Shown: positions 47,486 through 57,974 of the stretch, piece after piece
Layout: each line of letters opens with the position of its first letter
How positions within the stretch are numbered: position 1 is the stretch's first letter
DNA from: an uncultured Fidelibacterota bacterium
GTDB taxonomy: Bacteria > Fidelibacterota > Marinisomatia > Marinisomatales > TCS55
DNA length: 64,000 nucleotides
Reading direction: 5' to 3'
NCBI GenBank assembly: GCA_913062595.1
Contig: CAJXWT010000001.1
Location: 1-64,000 of the forward strand
Program-made: the position numbers and the translations under genes
The notes under the pieces: model-generated
What the model saw: the letters and a program-made list of their open reading frames with translations, nothing else
Told to the model about the DNA's origin: nothing
The model's database searches: none

Positions 47486-48739
47486 TTATTCATATCGCAA
47501 AGATTCAACGGGATCAAGATTAGCAGCACGCCAGGCAGGATAGATACCAAATCCAATGCCAATTACTGAGCATACTACTAAACCATAAAAAGCCCAATCC
47601 ATAGGTATGACAGCAGGTACGTTCAGCAAGACGGCAACAATGTTGCCACCCAAAATTCCCAAGATGACACCGACGATACCACCAAATTGACTGAGAAATA
47701 CTGCCTCTGTTAAAAATTGGGTCAGAATATCACCTTTTGTCGCACCAATGGCTTTACGGATTCCGATTTCCTTTATTCGTTCTGTGACTGAGACAAGCAT
47801 AATGTTCATAATACCAATCCCTGCCACCAAAAGTGCAATTACACTAACAGCACTGGCAAAAATTTTGATCCCCCCGGTGAGTCCGGCGAAGGTTTCTAAC
47901 AGTTCCTCATTGGATAATATTTCAAAATCATTTTCTTTTTCAGGCGGTACCTTGCGAATCACACGCATAAGGCCGATGACTTCATCAATGGTTTTCTCAA
48001 ATATTTCAGGTGATTCAGCTTCCACGTTGATGCCTAAAGATGTCCAGCGGCTTGAGTACCTTTGCAGATAAAGTGAAATGGGAATCAGGGCAAAATAATC
48101 CTGACTTTGACCAAAGGCTTGTCCTTTTCTTTCGGTTACGCCGATTACGGTATAGTCCAATCCCTTGATTTGAATCACTTTCCCAATGGGATCTTCAAAA
48201 GGGAATAGAATATCCACCACGTCGGGGCCTAAAATGGTAATATTTCTAGAAAAACGGATATCATCTTCCATGAAATTCCGACCGTCTGCTAAATAGGTTT
48301 TATACGTGCGGAGTCCCCATTCGTCCACACCAACAACTTCTGCAGTTTTTTTAAGCACATTATCTTTGTAGCGAATATTTCTCTCTCCTGTTTGATCGGC
48401 AACGCTTACCCGTAGAGGTAATTTGGCACGGCGTTTTAATTCTTCATATTGGAAAAAATCTATATTTTTTCGTTTCCGATACTTGTTGTCTGGGCCGTGT
48501 ATTCGAATTGCGGGATATTTCTGGACCATGAATGTATTGGTGCCAAAAATATCCAGCTGGGAATTCACGGATGATTCCAAAGTGCGAATGGCCGTCATAA
48601 CGCCAATGACCGAAAACACCCCGATACTAATTCCAAGCAGGGTTAAGATTGACCTGAGTTTGTTTTGACGAATGGCCTCGATCGCCATTCGAAAACTTTC
48701 TTTGATGGTATTTTTTAAATGGGATTTTTTAGCCATCAT
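47486..48739 (-). CDS. MacB/FtsX-type ABC transporter permease (second)
   Basis: A 417-residue inner-membrane permease of the MacB/FtsX kind. One N-terminal helix (residues about 28-50, with ILTLLGISIGVFSVIGVMTAIRTL), a large periplasmic domain of about 230 residues, and three C-terminal helices around residues 290-405 (FtsX domain with MLVSVTERIKEIGIRKAIGATKGDILTQFL) are visible. It ends YPAWRAANLDPVESLRYE, the usual family end. It overlaps the upstream permease gene by 4 bases. Two permeases and one ATPase make a heteromeric MacB-like pump with the adaptor and TolC-like genes upstream. Confidence 0.93.
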   Translation of the reverse strand: MMAKKSHLKNTIKESFRMAIEAIRQNKLRSILTLLGISIGVFSVIGVMTAIRTLESSVNSQLDIFGTNTFMVQKYPAIRIHGPDNKYRKRKNIDFFQYEELKRRAKLPLRVSVADQTGERNIRYKDNVLKKTAEVVGVDEWGLRTYKTYLADGRNFMEDDIRFSRNITILGPDVVDILFPFEDPIGKVIQIKGLDYTVIGVTERKGQAFGQSQDYFALIPISLYLQRYSSRWTSLGINVEAESPEIFEKTIDEVIGLMRVIRKVPPEKENDFEILSNEELLETFAGLTGGIKIFASAVSVIALLVAGIGIMNIMLVSVTERIKEIGIRKAIGATKGDILTQFLTEAVFLSQFGGIVGVILGILGGNIVAVLLNVPAVIPMDWAFYGLVVCSVIGIGFGIYPAWRAANLDPVESLRYE

Positions 48740-49953
48740 TCATAGCGTAAAGCATCGATGGGATCAAGTCGTGCAGCCTGGTAGGAGGGAACCAGCCCCG
48801 AAACTATACCGACAAAAATACTGAGTACGATTGCACCAATGGCTAATCCAATCGGCATATCAGAAGGAAAAAACTGGTTAATCACCATACTTAATCCTGT
48901 AGCGAGCCCCATCCCCACTAATCCGCCAATGAAACAAATCATGATTGCTTCCATTAGGAACTGCCCCAAAATCATGGATTGAGTAGCACCCATCGCTTTG
49001 CGGACACCGATCTCTCGTGTGCGCTCTTTAACGGATACAAACATAATATTCATGATACCAATCCCGCCCACAATAAGTGACAGGGCGGTAATAAATATAC
49101 CCGTACCACCAATCGCGAGTTTAATGGACTTATACTGAGCCTCCATGGTGGCCGATTGATTGATGCCAAAATCATCTTTTTCAGTGGGCTTCAGTCCGCG
49201 GATACGCCGCATATGCCCCCGAATTTCATCCTTTGCTATATCAAAATTCTCTGTATTTAGTTTGACCCTTATACTCATCCATCCCCGTCGGGAAAAAAGT
49301 CTAAAATAGGTTCCCAAAGGCATCGCAGCCTGGTTATCTAGGCTGAACAAACCCATAAATTTCCCCTGCTTTTTTAAAACACCAATTACCCGAAATTTAT
49401 ATTGCCCTATTTTTACATACTTATCAATGGGGTCTTCATCAGGGAACAGTGCATCGGTCACATCACCACCAATCACTAGCACACGCGTGCCAGACCGCTG
49501 TTCACCTTCAGTAAAATACCGTCCTGATTCCACATCTGCAGCATCATTGGTGGCCATGTATTCCGGTGTTGTTCCAAAAAATCGAGTGTCAATCCGCTTA
49601 TCTCCTCTGACAATGCTGCCGCCTCTTTCTGACACCGGCGCCACCGCCTCTACAAATTGTGATTTTCGCCGAAGTTGTTCCCCGTATACTTCTTTCATTC
49701 GGGGTCGATTCCGCATCTCCCACCAGTCCACATCACCACTGAACCAATCCATGCGACTGAGAATCAAAACGTCTCGCCCAAGAAATGCCATACTCTTTTC
49801 AAAAGTATGGTCCAGCCCCGAAATAAGGGTACCCATCAGTGTTACGGATAAAACACCAATTACAATACCCAGGGCAGTGAGAATTGACCGGGATTTATTG
49901 GCAAATATAGAGCCCAGTGATATGCGCAGGTTTTCCCAGAAAAGTGCAATCAT
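48736..49953 (-). CDS. MacB/FtsX-type ABC transporter permease (first)
   Basis: A 405-residue permease with the same layout as its neighbour: an N-terminal helix ([21 protein letters not shown]), a periplasmic MacB_PCD domain of roughly 220 residues, and three C-terminal helices with [24 protein letters not shown] near 305-330. It ends [15 protein letters not shown]. The two permeases are diverged paralogues. It overlaps the ATPase gene upstream by 4 bases. The substrate could be a lipid, peptide or drug; the sequence does not tell. Confidence 0.93.
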   Translation of the reverse strand: MIALFWENLRISLGSIFANKSRSILTALGIVIGVLSVTLMGTLISGLDHTFEKSMAFLGRDVLILSRMDWFSGDVDWWEMRNRPRMKEVYGEQLRRKSQFVEAVAPVSERGGSIVRGDKRIDTRFFGTTPEYMATNDAADVESGRYFTEGEQRSGTRVLVIGGDVTDALFPDEDPIDKYVKIGQYKFRVIGVLKKQGKFMGLFSLDNQAAMPLGTYFRLFSRRGWMSIRVKLNTENFDIAKDEIRGHMRRIRGLKPTEKDDFGINQSATMEAQYKSIKLAIGGTGIFITALSLIVGGIGIMNIMFVSVKERTREIGVRKAMGATQSMILGQFLMEAIMICFIGGLVGMGLATGLSMVINQFFPSDMPIGLAIGAIVLSIFVGIVSGLVPSYQAARLDPIDALRYE

Positions 49954-51131
49954 GCAGAAGCTTTTATTCTTTTTAATGTATTTAATAAATCATTAACATC
50001 CTTTAAATATCCAGTCCAATCTTTTACCATTCCATCTTCTATATCATCTATAGTAGCAGTTCTTATCCAGTCTTCATACCTTTTAACTTCCTCTTTTAAA
50101 TATTGTACTGGATTGTCCTCTAAAATAGATACGATTGATGTATTAGCCTTTAGTTCGGTCTGCACTTGCGTTTCTAATTCTTTTCCCGATAATTTTGGAT
50201 CATATTCAATCCAGCTTTCTCTAATAGATTGTTCATTTATATCATAAAAGGTTTTTTTCATTTTAGACCATTCTCTTATTTCTATTGATGTTTCTACAGG
50301 GCCAGGACCTATTTCTGGATCTGGTACTTCAACGGGGGGTTCAAATACAACTTTCCTACCTGAGTTTGAGACATCAGTTGGTTTTTCTAATAATACTCTA
50401 GGTGCTGTTTTAATGTGTTCCTCAGCAATTCTTGCTTTTCTAACTCTTACCGTTTTGAGATCATCTTTTATTTTACCATCAAAAAGATTAATCGTCCGGT
50501 TGGCGTGCTCAGCAATGTATTCTTCGTGTGTCACCAGAATAATCGTATTCCCCTTATTTTGAAGTCTGTCTAATATTTTCATGATTTCTACACCGCTTTT
50601 AGAATCCAAATTTCCGGTAGGTTCGTCCGCCAGAATGATCGAAGGGGCATTCACCAAAGCCCTGGCAATAGCAACTTTCTGGCGCTGTCCGCCAGACAGT
50701 TCATTTGGTTTATGATGCATCCGTTCTTCCAAACCAACGGCAATGAGTGCTTCTCTTGCTTTTTCCACCCGATCTGACTTGCGAACATTTGCATAAATGA
50801 GAGGCACTTCAACATTCCGAAGTGCTGTTGCTTTAGGCAGTAGGTTAAAGGTTTGGAATACAAACCCGATCTTTCGATTACGAATGGATGCCAGTTGGTT
50901 GTCATCCATTTCGTGGACCAATTCACCTTCGAATTCATAGGTGCCCTCGGTTGGCGTATCCAGACATCCAATCATATTCATTAGCGTTGATTTCCCAGAG
51001 CCGGAAGGTCCCATGATGGAAATGTATTCATTCTGTTTGATAATGAGATCCACCCCATCCAGGGCACGTACAACTTCGCTACCCACATCGTAATGGCGTT
51101 TAATCCCTTTTAAAGAAATTAAGTCAGCCAT
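49950..51131 (-). CDS. MacB-type ABC transporter ATPase with low-GC C-terminal extension
   Basis: A 393-residue protein. The first 225 or so residues are a normal MacB/LolD-type ATPase: Walker [11 protein letters not shown]-loop FVFQTFNLL, signature [15 protein letters not shown], Walker [13 protein letters not shown] and H-loop VTHE. The remaining roughly 165 residues are a hydrophilic extension without a recognised domain, proline-rich first ([17 protein letters not shown]) and helical with tryptophans later ([37 protein letters not shown]). Hand counting gives about 30% GC for 49981-50280 against about 44% for the ATPase core (50521-50820) and the neighbouring permease. The extension may be a later addition. 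Confidence 0.9.
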   Translation of the reverse strand: MADLISLKGIKRHYDVGSEVVRALDGVDLIIKQNEYISIMGPSGSGKSTLMNMIGCLDTPTEGTYEFEGELVHEMDDNQLASIRNRKIGFVFQTFNLLPKATALRNVEVPLIYANVRKSDRVEKAREALIAVGLEERMHHKPNELSGGQRQKVAIARALVNAPSIILADEPTGNLDSKSGVEIMKILDRLQNKGNTIILVTHEEYIAEHANRTINLFDGKIKDDLKTVRVRKARIAEEHIKTAPRVLLEKPTDVSNSGRKVVFEPPVEVPDPEIGPGPVETSIEIREWSKMKKTFYDINEQSIRESWIEYDPKLSGKELETQVQTELKANTSIVSILEDNPVQYLKEEVKRYEDWIRTATIDDIEDGMVKDWTGYLKDVNDLLNTLKRIKASA

Positions 51132-51133
51132 GA

Positions 51134-52489
51134 TTAGTCTTCTTTGCTTCCCTTGCTGATTTTCATGCTATTCTTACCACCGCCAGATTTATCGTCCCTG
51201 GTGGTGACTTCTTTATTGTGAGCCAAATCTTTACTAATAGCACGATAGCTACCGGTGACAATTTCTTCCCCTTTTTCCAATCCACTTAAAACTTCGTAGT
51301 GCGTTTCTGATGAAATACCAACTTCTACGGGACGGATGTGCACGTATTTACTTCCTTTCTTAGCTTTCTTCTTTTTCTGGAATTTGTCATCAATCTCAGA
51401 CATTATTCCATTCCTCAAAACACCACCTGGTTGATCGGCTAAAACAAAAACCAGTTCCTCCATTTTTTTTGCTTTCGGTTTTGCATCCCCTTCCCGATCG
51501 CCGCCGGGCCTGCCGCTCTTGCCAAAGGACATATTTTCCGATCCTTCTGGACGAACGGTAAGACTTTGAATAGGGATCGCAAGTACATTTTCCTTCTTAT
51601 CGGTAATAATATTTGCTGTCGCACTCATTCCAGGACGTATCCCCGCTGGTACATTAATCATCGTGATTTTTACCTCAAAATTTGTGACCTGCTCTTGGGA
51701 ACCCATAGCTGTGGACTGTGCCTTGTGTGCGATTTCAGTTACAATTCCATAAAATACTGTGTCTTGGAATGCATCAATTTCAATTTCCGTTGTATCACCT
51801 AAAGCAACAGAAATCACATCATTTTCATTCACATCCACAATTACTTCCATTTTACTCAGGTCTGAAACTGTCATCAGCACATCAGCCTGGAACATACCCC
51901 CGACAGCCAAATCACCAACTTCCTTATTAATGGAGGTCACAGTTCCAGCCTGAGGAGCAACAATCCTTGCCTTATCAAGATTATCCTTGCGGGATTCCAG
52001 ATTGGCTTTGGCCTGTTCCAACTGACTATTAGCAATTTCATACGAAGCCAACGCTGCTTCCAGTTCCTGGTCTGAGGCCATATTTTGGTCATACATGGTT
52101 TCGATGCGTTTCCGGTTTGCCCTCTCCTGTCTCAAGCGCGCTTCTGCGGAGCGCACCGAAGAAGTGGCAGCGTTATAATTGGCCAGCAACTGTTTTCTAT
52201 CCAGAGATATTAAATGCTGACCTTTCTTGACATCGTCACCTTCATTCACGGTGATGGAATCAATCCATGCCGATGAGGTTGCACTGATCTTGACTTCCAC
52301 TTCTGGTTGGATTCTTCCACTCGCATTCACTTTGTGGATTACGCTTTGGCGAGTTACATTCTCCGTCTCAACCTTAATTGCGCTAGTATTGTCCCGCAGT
52401 ATATTGGCCACGATTAACAACACCAAAAGTGTGCCTACCCCACCGAAAATTATCCATTTTTTCTTTTTAGTTAATTTTTTCTTAGCCAC
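51134..52489 (-). CDS. RND/MacA-type periplasmic adaptor (HlyD family)
   Basis: A 451-residue membrane-fusion protein with one N-terminal anchor (residues about 11-29, [20 protein letters not shown]). The lipoyl/barrel-sandwich halves are seen in [23 protein letters not shown]-like sequence near 77-97 and [19 protein letters not shown] near 172-190. Between them is a coiled-coil hairpin ([31 protein letters not shown]). Beta-barrel and membrane-proximal domains follow, the latter with a Gly/Lys-rich insertion ([20 protein letters not shown]). The C-terminus is Lys/Ser/Gly-rich. It bridges the permeases to the TolC-like protein. Confidence 0.93.
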   Translation of the reverse strand: MAKKKLTKKKKWIIFGGVGTLLVLLIVANILRDNTSAIKVETENVTRQSVIHKVNASGRIQPEVEVKISATSSAWIDSITVNEGDDVKKGQHLISLDRKQLLANYNAATSSVRSAEARLRQERANRKRIETMYDQNMASDQELEAALASYEIANSQLEQAKANLESRKDNLDKARIVAPQAGTVTSINKEVGDLAVGGMFQADVLMTVSDLSKMEVIVDVNENDVISVALGDTTEIEIDAFQDTVFYGIVTEIAHKAQSTAMGSQEQVTNFEVKITMINVPAGIRPGMSATANIITDKKENVLAIPIQSLTVRPEGSENMSFGKSGRPGGDREGDAKPKAKKMEELVFVLADQPGGVLRNGIMSEIDDKFQKKKKAKKGSKYVHIRPVEVGISSETHYEVLSGLEKGEEIVTGSYRAISKDLAHNKEVTTRDDKSGGGKNSMKISKGSKED

Positions 52490-52504
52490 AATGTGCTCCC
52501 ATTA

Positions 52505-53824
52505 TTATTCTAATTCCGAATCTAGTGTTCCCAATAAGCCCTTCAGGTTGGCCTGTTCAATAAAAGCATCGTATTTCATTCGAATCAAAGATGAACGGGC
52601 GCTGACCACAGATACCTGCGCATCTAAAACTTCCAGGATTGTCGTGGATCCAAGTGAATAGCGCTTCTGGGCCAATTTTAAATCCTCCTCGGCGGAACTC
52701 AACACCGTTTCATTAATTGGGATGACTTCCTGATAATTATTAAGTCTGTCTAAAATCCCATGTAGTTGCACCGACAGATCTTGAAGTTGGGTCAAATATT
52801 CCGATTCCTGCTTTTGCACATTCAATCTGGCCTGTTGGATCCTGGTTGAAAGTGTATTCCCTGTATAAATTGGAATCGATATGGATAAACTGATATTCCT
52901 TCGCCAGTTTTCATCCCATTCGCCAGATAGAGTTTCAAAGTCTTCGGCATTACCAGAATAATTTGCACTAGCACTAATATTTGGCATGCGAGCACCTTTT
53001 GTGATTTTCTCGTTGAACTCCGCATTTGTGATTTGGCGCTGCTTTGCCAAAACGCTGGGATTTAACTTTTGTATTGTTTCAAATCCAGTTTCAAAATCCG
53101 GTACCGGAACTAGTGCGGCGGCAACATCATTCACAGTAAAATCCTGGTCACTACCAATAATCCCCATAGCGTTTTTAAGAATTAGGTATGAATTCTCTAA
53201 AGCAGAATTATTATTCACCACATCTACACGTGCCTGACCAAAACGTACTTCAGCTTTAAGCAGATCGGTTTTACGTGCCGACCCCAATTCAAATCTTTTC
53301 TTTGTTAGAGCCAACTGCTGCTGCGAGCTTTTTAAGTTAGATTGAGCTACATCCAAAAGCTGCATAGTTTTTAAATAATTAAAGTAAGTTTGATGAACTC
53401 CTCTAATGATGTTTATTTTAACCTGTCTATCAAATTGTTCGGCTATTTTATAGCTATTTTTAGACTGAGCAATTGTGTTCCACCAAATACCCCCATCATA
53501 GATATTTTGTGATAAGGATATTCCGGTAGATGTACTGGTAAGGTTACTGATATCGCCAAATGTGATTTCGCCTGTCGCTTGATTATATCCACCCTCTTGA
53601 GAGGGAAAACTGGATTCACTTGAACTGCCTGAAAACATCAATGAAGGCAAAATGTTGCTATAAGACCCCTTCACAGTCTGCTGTGCACGTTGTAAGTCCA
53701 ACGCTGATGCTTTGAGTGTCTCCTTATTTGAAAGGGCAATTTGAATACAGTCGGCAAGAGCCAGAGCCTCTGACTTGGCAGACGTAACCAATAGAAATAA
53801 TGAGATTAGTAATCTTTGATTCAT
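52505..53824 (-). CDS. TolC-like outer-membrane efflux protein
   Basis: A 439-residue outer-membrane factor with signal peptide (MNQRLLISLFLLVTSAKSEA). The two duplicated OEP halves are plain: LADCIQIALSNKETLKASALDLQRAQQTVKGSYSNILPSL at the start, and the second half with RQITNAEFNEKITKGARMPNISASANYSG. Helical periplasmic segments include QLALTKKRFELGSARKTDLLKAEV and DLKLAQKRYSLGSTTILEVLDAQVSVVSARS. It trimerises to a channel that receives substrate from the MacA-like adaptor, whose gene starts 15 bases downstream of its stop. Confidence 0.93.
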   Translation of the reverse strand: MNQRLLISLFLLVTSAKSEALALADCIQIALSNKETLKASALDLQRAQQTVKGSYSNILPSLMFSGSSSESSFPSQEGGYNQATGEITFGDISNLTSTSTGISLSQNIYDGGIWWNTIAQSKNSYKIAEQFDRQVKINIIRGVHQTYFNYLKTMQLLDVAQSNLKSSQQQLALTKKRFELGSARKTDLLKAEVRFGQARVDVVNNNSALENSYLILKNAMGIIGSDQDFTVNDVAAALVPVPDFETGFETIQKLNPSVLAKQRQITNAEFNEKITKGARMPNISASANYSGNAEDFETLSGEWDENWRRNISLSISIPIYTGNTLSTRIQQARLNVQKQESEYLTQLQDLSVQLHGILDRLNNYQEVIPINETVLSSAEEDLKLAQKRYSLGSTTILEVLDAQVSVVSARSSLIRMKYDAFIEQANLKGLLGTLDSELE

Positions 53825-53829
53825 TTACT

Positions 53830-54537
53830 TTAAGAGAAAAGGGCACCGATCCCGGCAAAAAGGCTCAATTGAAATAACCAATAAATTGATATACCTATAA
53901 TGAATGGTTTAGCATTTTTATTAAAGAAAACTCCCAGGGCAATACCAATTAGTACAATGCGCCAGATACTGAAAAGATCTATACCCGCCAATAAATTGTA
54001 AATGAATGTACCCTTTTCTCCGATCCCCAATAAGCCCAGCCCAGTATAAACCTCAATGGACCATTTAGATAACATTAACGGTGTTTTTACTATTGTCTCC
54101 AGCACAGTTACCAGGTAGGCATAGGAAATATACGGTAACAGCTCAGAGTACTTGGCTGATTCACCAAAAAAGAATTTGACGATAAATAACACAATTAATG
54201 TGAAGAAAATAACTCTCAGGGGACCAGCTAAAATATTGGACAACCACATTATTGCTACAGATACTGTACCAGGGTTTTCAAAAGATTCATATACATTTTC
54301 CAGCGCTTCTTCTTTTTGTTCATCAGGTATTTGTGAACTATTCTCAATCCACTCTATTGATTGTTCTAACTGTACATCATAATAAAGGTCTTTAAGTACT
54401 ACTAAGCTTATTGCTCCCACTACCATTAGCACCACCAAGGGCATAGTACAGGTTTGCCAGTTGTTTTTTCCCTTCAACTCATTAAAAACAGATACAGGAT
54501 CCGTAAAAGTATTTATAAATGATGCTAAGAATTGCAT
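53830..54537 (-). CDS. YIP1 family membrane protein
   Basis: A 235-residue integral membrane protein with about five helices, near residues 32-48, 92-125, 135-155, 165-185 and 190-230. The opening (FINTFTDPVSVFNELKGKNNW) is typical of bacterial YIP1-domain proteins, which start with a P.xTF..L-like amphipathic part. Function is unknown; eukaryotic Yip1 acts in membrane traffic. It lies 5 bases upstream of the TolC-like gene and so leads the export operon. It could influence membrane insertion or energetics of the pump, which is only inference from position. Confidence 0.8.
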   Translation of the reverse strand: MQFLASFINTFTDPVSVFNELKGKNNWQTCTMPLVVLMVVGAISLVVLKDLYYDVQLEQSIEWIENSSQIPDEQKEEALENVYESFENPGTVSVAIMWLSNILAGPLRVIFFTLIVLFIVKFFFGESAKYSELLPYISYAYLVTVLETIVKTPLMLSKWSIEVYTGLGLLGIGEKGTFIYNLLAGIDLFSIWRIVLIGIALGVFFNKNAKPFIIGISIYWLFQLSLFAGIGALFS

Positions 54538-54566
54538 GGGGCCCTTTCCTCGGGTGATAAAATAAA

Positions 54567-55985
54567 TTACGAAATATAATCGTCTTTTATTTGATATAAA
54601 TAACCGAGTGCTTTTTCATGATCATTATCGATCTTGCCATCCAAGATAGCTTCTTCGATGGCTTTTTTGATTCGGCCAACTGTTTTCCCTCCTCGGATAG
54701 CACATATTTCCATGATTTCATGGCCACTCACTGGTGATTGAAATGCCCTAAATGCATCCCTTTCCTGCACATTTTGCATCAATTCATCTACACGCTCAAA
54801 ATTATGCATATACTTTTTCACCTTTTTTTGGATTTTTGTTGTGATATCTGCTCTACAAAGTTTCATCAAATCATCAATATCATCACCTGCTGCGACCATT
54901 AATCGCCGTATTGCTGAATCTGTTACACCTTTTTTTGCCAGCGCGATAGGGCGCAAATGCAATAATGTCATTTTTTTTAAGTAAGCCCCTAGGTTATTCG
55001 ATAGCTTCATGCGCTGGGCAACCTTATCCAGAATCTTTTCCCCGATAGCATCGTGCCCATGGAATGTATATCCCTTTTTCTGATCAATGCGTCTTGTAGT
55101 TGGTTTTGCAATATCATGTACCAGCGCTGCGAAACGAATTTCCATTTTCTCTGTAAGTTTTGCGGCATTGTCCACCACTTGCATTGTATGGAAAAAAATA
55201 TCTTTATGATGCCATTCGGGCGTTTGATCGATACCGTACATTGCATCTATTTCTGGAAATATCAGTTTCATCAAGCCAGTTTCTTGTAAGATAAACAAGC
55301 CTATTGAAGGTTTCGGAGATGCTAAAATTTTCAACAACTCTGCCGTGATCCGCTCTTGTGATACAATCAAAATACGATTCTTCTGGCGAATAATTGAATC
55401 ACAGCACTTTTTATCTACTTCGAAACCAAATTGTGACGCAAAATAAGCTGCACGCAGCATACGGAGCGGGTCTTCACAAAAGGTTTCATCTGGGTCCAGC
55501 GGAGTGGTTATTTGCTTAGCTTGTAAATCTAAAATACCACTGTATGGATCGTGTAATTCTCCAAATGATTCAGGTAAAATATCCACAGCCATAGCATTAA
55601 TTGTAAAATCGCGACGAACCAGATCTCCCTTTAAATCAGTATAGATCACCGTAGTTGGTTTTCGAGATTTATCATCATAGGACTCTATACGCGCTGCAGC
55701 CACATCAATTCTAATTTTCTCATAAGGAATTTTAGCAGTTGAGAATTCTTTAAAAGGTATAATTTTTTTCACTGCTAACTGCTTCGCCAAAGCTTCCGCA
55801 AATTTGATGCCGTCCCCAACCACCATTAAATCAATTTCCTTTGAGATATTTTGCATGAAGATATCACGTACGAAACCACCAACAACATAAACCTGTTTCT
55901 CAAGCTCAGATCCAACTTGTCCGGCCAGCTTAAGTACCTTTTCTGCTTCGGAATGAACGGTTATCAATTCTCGAATATTAGTCAT
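54567..55985 (-). CDS. cca: CCA-adding/poly(A) polymerase family tRNA nucleotidyltransferase with HD domain
   Basis: A class II nucleotidyltransferase of 472 residues that adds or repairs the tRNA 3' CCA. The catalytic head has GGFVRDIFMQ and the metal pair EIDLMVVGDG near residues 37-60, RRDFTINAMA near 125-134 and the neck DPLRMLRAAYFASQFGF. An HD domain (FAALVHDIAKP and the downstream HGHDAIGEKIL) follows near 275-310, then a C-terminal helical body. I chose ATG 55985 (MTNIREL) because the longer frame opens only with TTG 56006. It could be full CCA-adding or an A-adding partner; the HD domain favours the former. Confidence 0.93.
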   Translation of the reverse strand: MTNIRELITVHSEAEKVLKLAGQVGSELEKQVYVVGGFVRDIFMQNISKEIDLMVVGDGIKFAEALAKQLAVKKIIPFKEFSTAKIPYEKIRIDVAAARIESYDDKSRKPTTVIYTDLKGDLVRRDFTINAMAVDILPESFGELHDPYSGILDLQAKQITTPLDPDETFCEDPLRMLRAAYFASQFGFEVDKKCCDSIIRQKNRILIVSQERITAELLKILASPKPSIGLFILQETGLMKLIFPEIDAMYGIDQTPEWHHKDIFFHTMQVVDNAAKLTEKMEIRFAALVHDIAKPTTRRIDQKKGYTFHGHDAIGEKILDKVAQRMKLSNNLGAYLKKMTLLHLRPIALAKKGVTDSAIRRLMVAAGDDIDDLMKLCRADITTKIQKKVKKYMHNFERVDELMQNVQERDAFRAFQSPVSGHEIMEICAIRGGKTVGRIKKAIEEAILDGKIDNDHEKALGYLYQIKDDYIS

Positions 55986-56089
55986 CTTAAAAATTACCGA
56001 TTTCAATATTTAAAATGAACTAGTGCTTCAATATTACCATGTTGAAATATACTTGCCACTCATTAGGCCTGGTTCTATTTTCTAACATT

Positions 56090-56944
56090 ATGGGGAATTG
56101 GATAATAAATAGATATATTATTTTACCAGCACTTGTGTTTACCTGCCTCAATGCTCAGTTCGCAACTGTGAATGTTACCATGGATGATCGCCTGCTGAAA
56201 AACGATGACCGGCAAGTTCTTTTACCTCTAAATAATGAGATAAAACGATTTTTTATTAATGCCACATGGGATGAAGATTGGAATGACCTGGGGATTGAAT
56301 TAAATGTTCAAGTTATTTTCCAAGGTACTGCAACAAAAAATGGCAAGAAGACTTTCCTTGCGCAGGTACTAATTTCTACAAAAACTGACCAACGATTTTT
56401 TGATAATTCTTTACAATTTTATTTCAACACTGGTGGCAGTCTTTATTATGACCCGATAATGTTCGAACCACTACCTAGTTTTCTATCATTTTACGGTAAT
56501 ATTATCCTTGCAGGAGAAATAGATACCTATCAACCAAAGGAAGGATCAAAACAATATGAACTCGCTCGATCAATCGCCCTACGTGGTTCGGCAAGTAATT
56601 TCTCCAAGGGTTGGGCAAAACGTGTACAGCTTGCGGATGATATGTCAACGAACTATGGTTTGCGTAAGGCGCGTTTCGCTTATTACTATGGATTAGATTT
56701 ATTTGAAGACGGTGAAATAGAAGAATCGATTAAGCAATTCAAGGAAATGATAGCCGGGATTGATGAAGTTTATGACCGTATACCCCGCGAACACTATACT
56801 TTGTACTTCCTGAGGTCGCATGCAACCGAAATAACACAGATTTTGCAAATACTAAGGCAAACCACCATGATCGAAGACCTTATTGAACTTGATCCATCTA
56901 ATAAGGATATTTATGCGGAAGGTTTGAAAGATATATCGCCATAA
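56090..56944 (+). CDS. porD: PorD-like protein (DUF4835), type IX secretion
   Basis: A 284-residue periplasmic protein. ATG 56090 was chosen since it opens a signal peptide (MGNWIINRYIILPALVFTCLNAQ); a longer frame starts at 56039. The mature part begins VNVTMDDRLLKNDDRQVLLPLNNEIKRFFINATW and continues FYFNTGGSLYYDPIMFEPLPSFLSFYGNIILAGEIDTY, the DUF4835/PorD pattern in Bacteroidota. PorD has been linked to the type IX secretion system, in keeping with two cargo proteins with type IX domains in this window. Its end overlaps the GT2 gene tail to tail by 34 bases. Other core Por genes are not in view. Confidence 0.85.
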   Translation: MGNWIINRYIILPALVFTCLNAQFATVNVTMDDRLLKNDDRQVLLPLNNEIKRFFINATWDEDWNDLGIELNVQVIFQGTATKNGKKTFLAQVLISTKTDQRFFDNSLQFYFNTGGSLYYDPIMFEPLPSFLSFYGNIILAGEIDTYQPKEGSKQYELARSIALRGSASNFSKGWAKRVQLADDMSTNYGLRKARFAYYYGLDLFEDGEIEESIKQFKEMIAGIDEVYDRIPREHYTLYFLRSHATEITQILQILRQTTMIEDLIELDPSNKDIYAEGLKDISP

Positions 56945-57960
56945 GTTTTTTTACGGGCTATGTAATAGTCCAAAACAATACTACCCTTGTAAAAAGCATC
57001 CATCATTTCACGGTCAGATAAAACACGTTTTTGTTTTATCTTTCTCCGTCTAGAAAAAATGATATGCAGATGCAATAAAATCCAGATATGCGCCTTGATT
57101 ATACCAAACACATGACGAAAATCAAATTTAGATAATGCATAAAATATTGCTACCCATTCAAGAGCATACCGCAAAGGAAGAATATATAACGTAGTCAGAA
57201 GTTTATAGTTGGTTAATAGCATTAAAAGGGAATTGCGGTGATTAAGCATGAATTTTTTCAGTGAGGTCATTGGTAAGGAAACAGCATTTTTATGATAAAC
57301 TACCGCCTCTGGATGAACAAATACCTTATACCCCATAAGCTGCAGTTTCCAGCAAAGGTCAATTTCCTCCATATGCGCAAAAAAGTTTTCATCAAATTGT
57401 CCAGCTTCCATGAAACAATCTTTCCTGACCATAATTGCCGTACCCGAAGCCCAAAAACAACGATGATCATCATCGTACTGTCCAGAATCAATTTCCTGTT
57501 CCAGGAATATTCTTCCACGTGCGAATGGATAACAAAGTACATCCATGTGCCCTCCAGAGCCACCAGCATAGTCAAATCGATTTCGTTCATAATAATTTAA
57601 TATTTTGGGCTGAACAGCTGCACAATCTGGCTGGGAATTAATAAATGAAACCAAATTTCGAAGCCAGTATTTATCTTGCACTGTATCATTGTTCAAAAAT
57701 ACTACTAGATCACCATCAGCTTGGGGTACACCACGATTACAGCCACCGGCATATCCGTAATTTTGATCATTTTTGATCAGTTTGATTTGTGGGTGATTAT
57801 CCTTTATCCAATCTTCGCTACCATCAGTTGAAGCATTATCAACAACAATGATTTCAAAGTTAGGGTAGACTGTTTTCTTGAGAGAATCAAGACATTCTGA
57901 AAGAACATCAATCCCGTTCCAGTGTGGAATAATAATGGAAACTAGGGAGTCCATGGGCAA
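56911..57960 (-). CDS. Glycosyltransferase family 2 (rhamnosyltransferase-like)
   Basis: A 349-residue GT-A fold glycosyltransferase. SIIIPHWNGIDVLSECLDSLKK starts the fold, VVDNASTDGSEDWI is the nucleotide-sugar loop, NDQNYGYAGGCNRGVPQADGDLVVFLNND carries the DxD-like NND motif near residue 93, and FFAHMEEIDLCWKLQLMGY the acceptor-side ED motif. The C-terminal roughly 90 residues hold two hydrophobic stretches (about 240-290), suggesting membrane association. Donor and acceptor are unknown. It is 14 bases downstream of the GT117 gene and may act on the same surface glycan. Confidence 0.92.
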   Translation of the reverse strand: MPMDSLVSIIIPHWNGIDVLSECLDSLKKTVYPNFEIIVVDNASTDGSEDWIKDNHPQIKLIKNDQNYGYAGGCNRGVPQADGDLVVFLNNDTVQDKYWLRNLVSFINSQPDCAAVQPKILNYYERNRFDYAGGSGGHMDVLCYPFARGRIFLEQEIDSGQYDDDHRCFWASGTAIMVRKDCFMEAGQFDENFFAHMEEIDLCWKLQLMGYKVFVHPEAVVYHKNAVSLPMTSLKKFMLNHRNSLLMLLTNYKLLTTLYILPLRYALEWVAIFYALSKFDFRHVFGIIKAHIWILLHLHIIFSRRRKIKQKRVLSDREMMDAFYKGSIVLDYYIARKKTYGDISFKPSA

Positions 57961-57974
57961 AGGCCCTTCAAAGA

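Noticed and set aside
49427-49996. 189-residue plus-strand ORF
   Set aside because: It lies opposite the clearly coding MacB-type permease and shows no family resemblance; it is a shadow frame.
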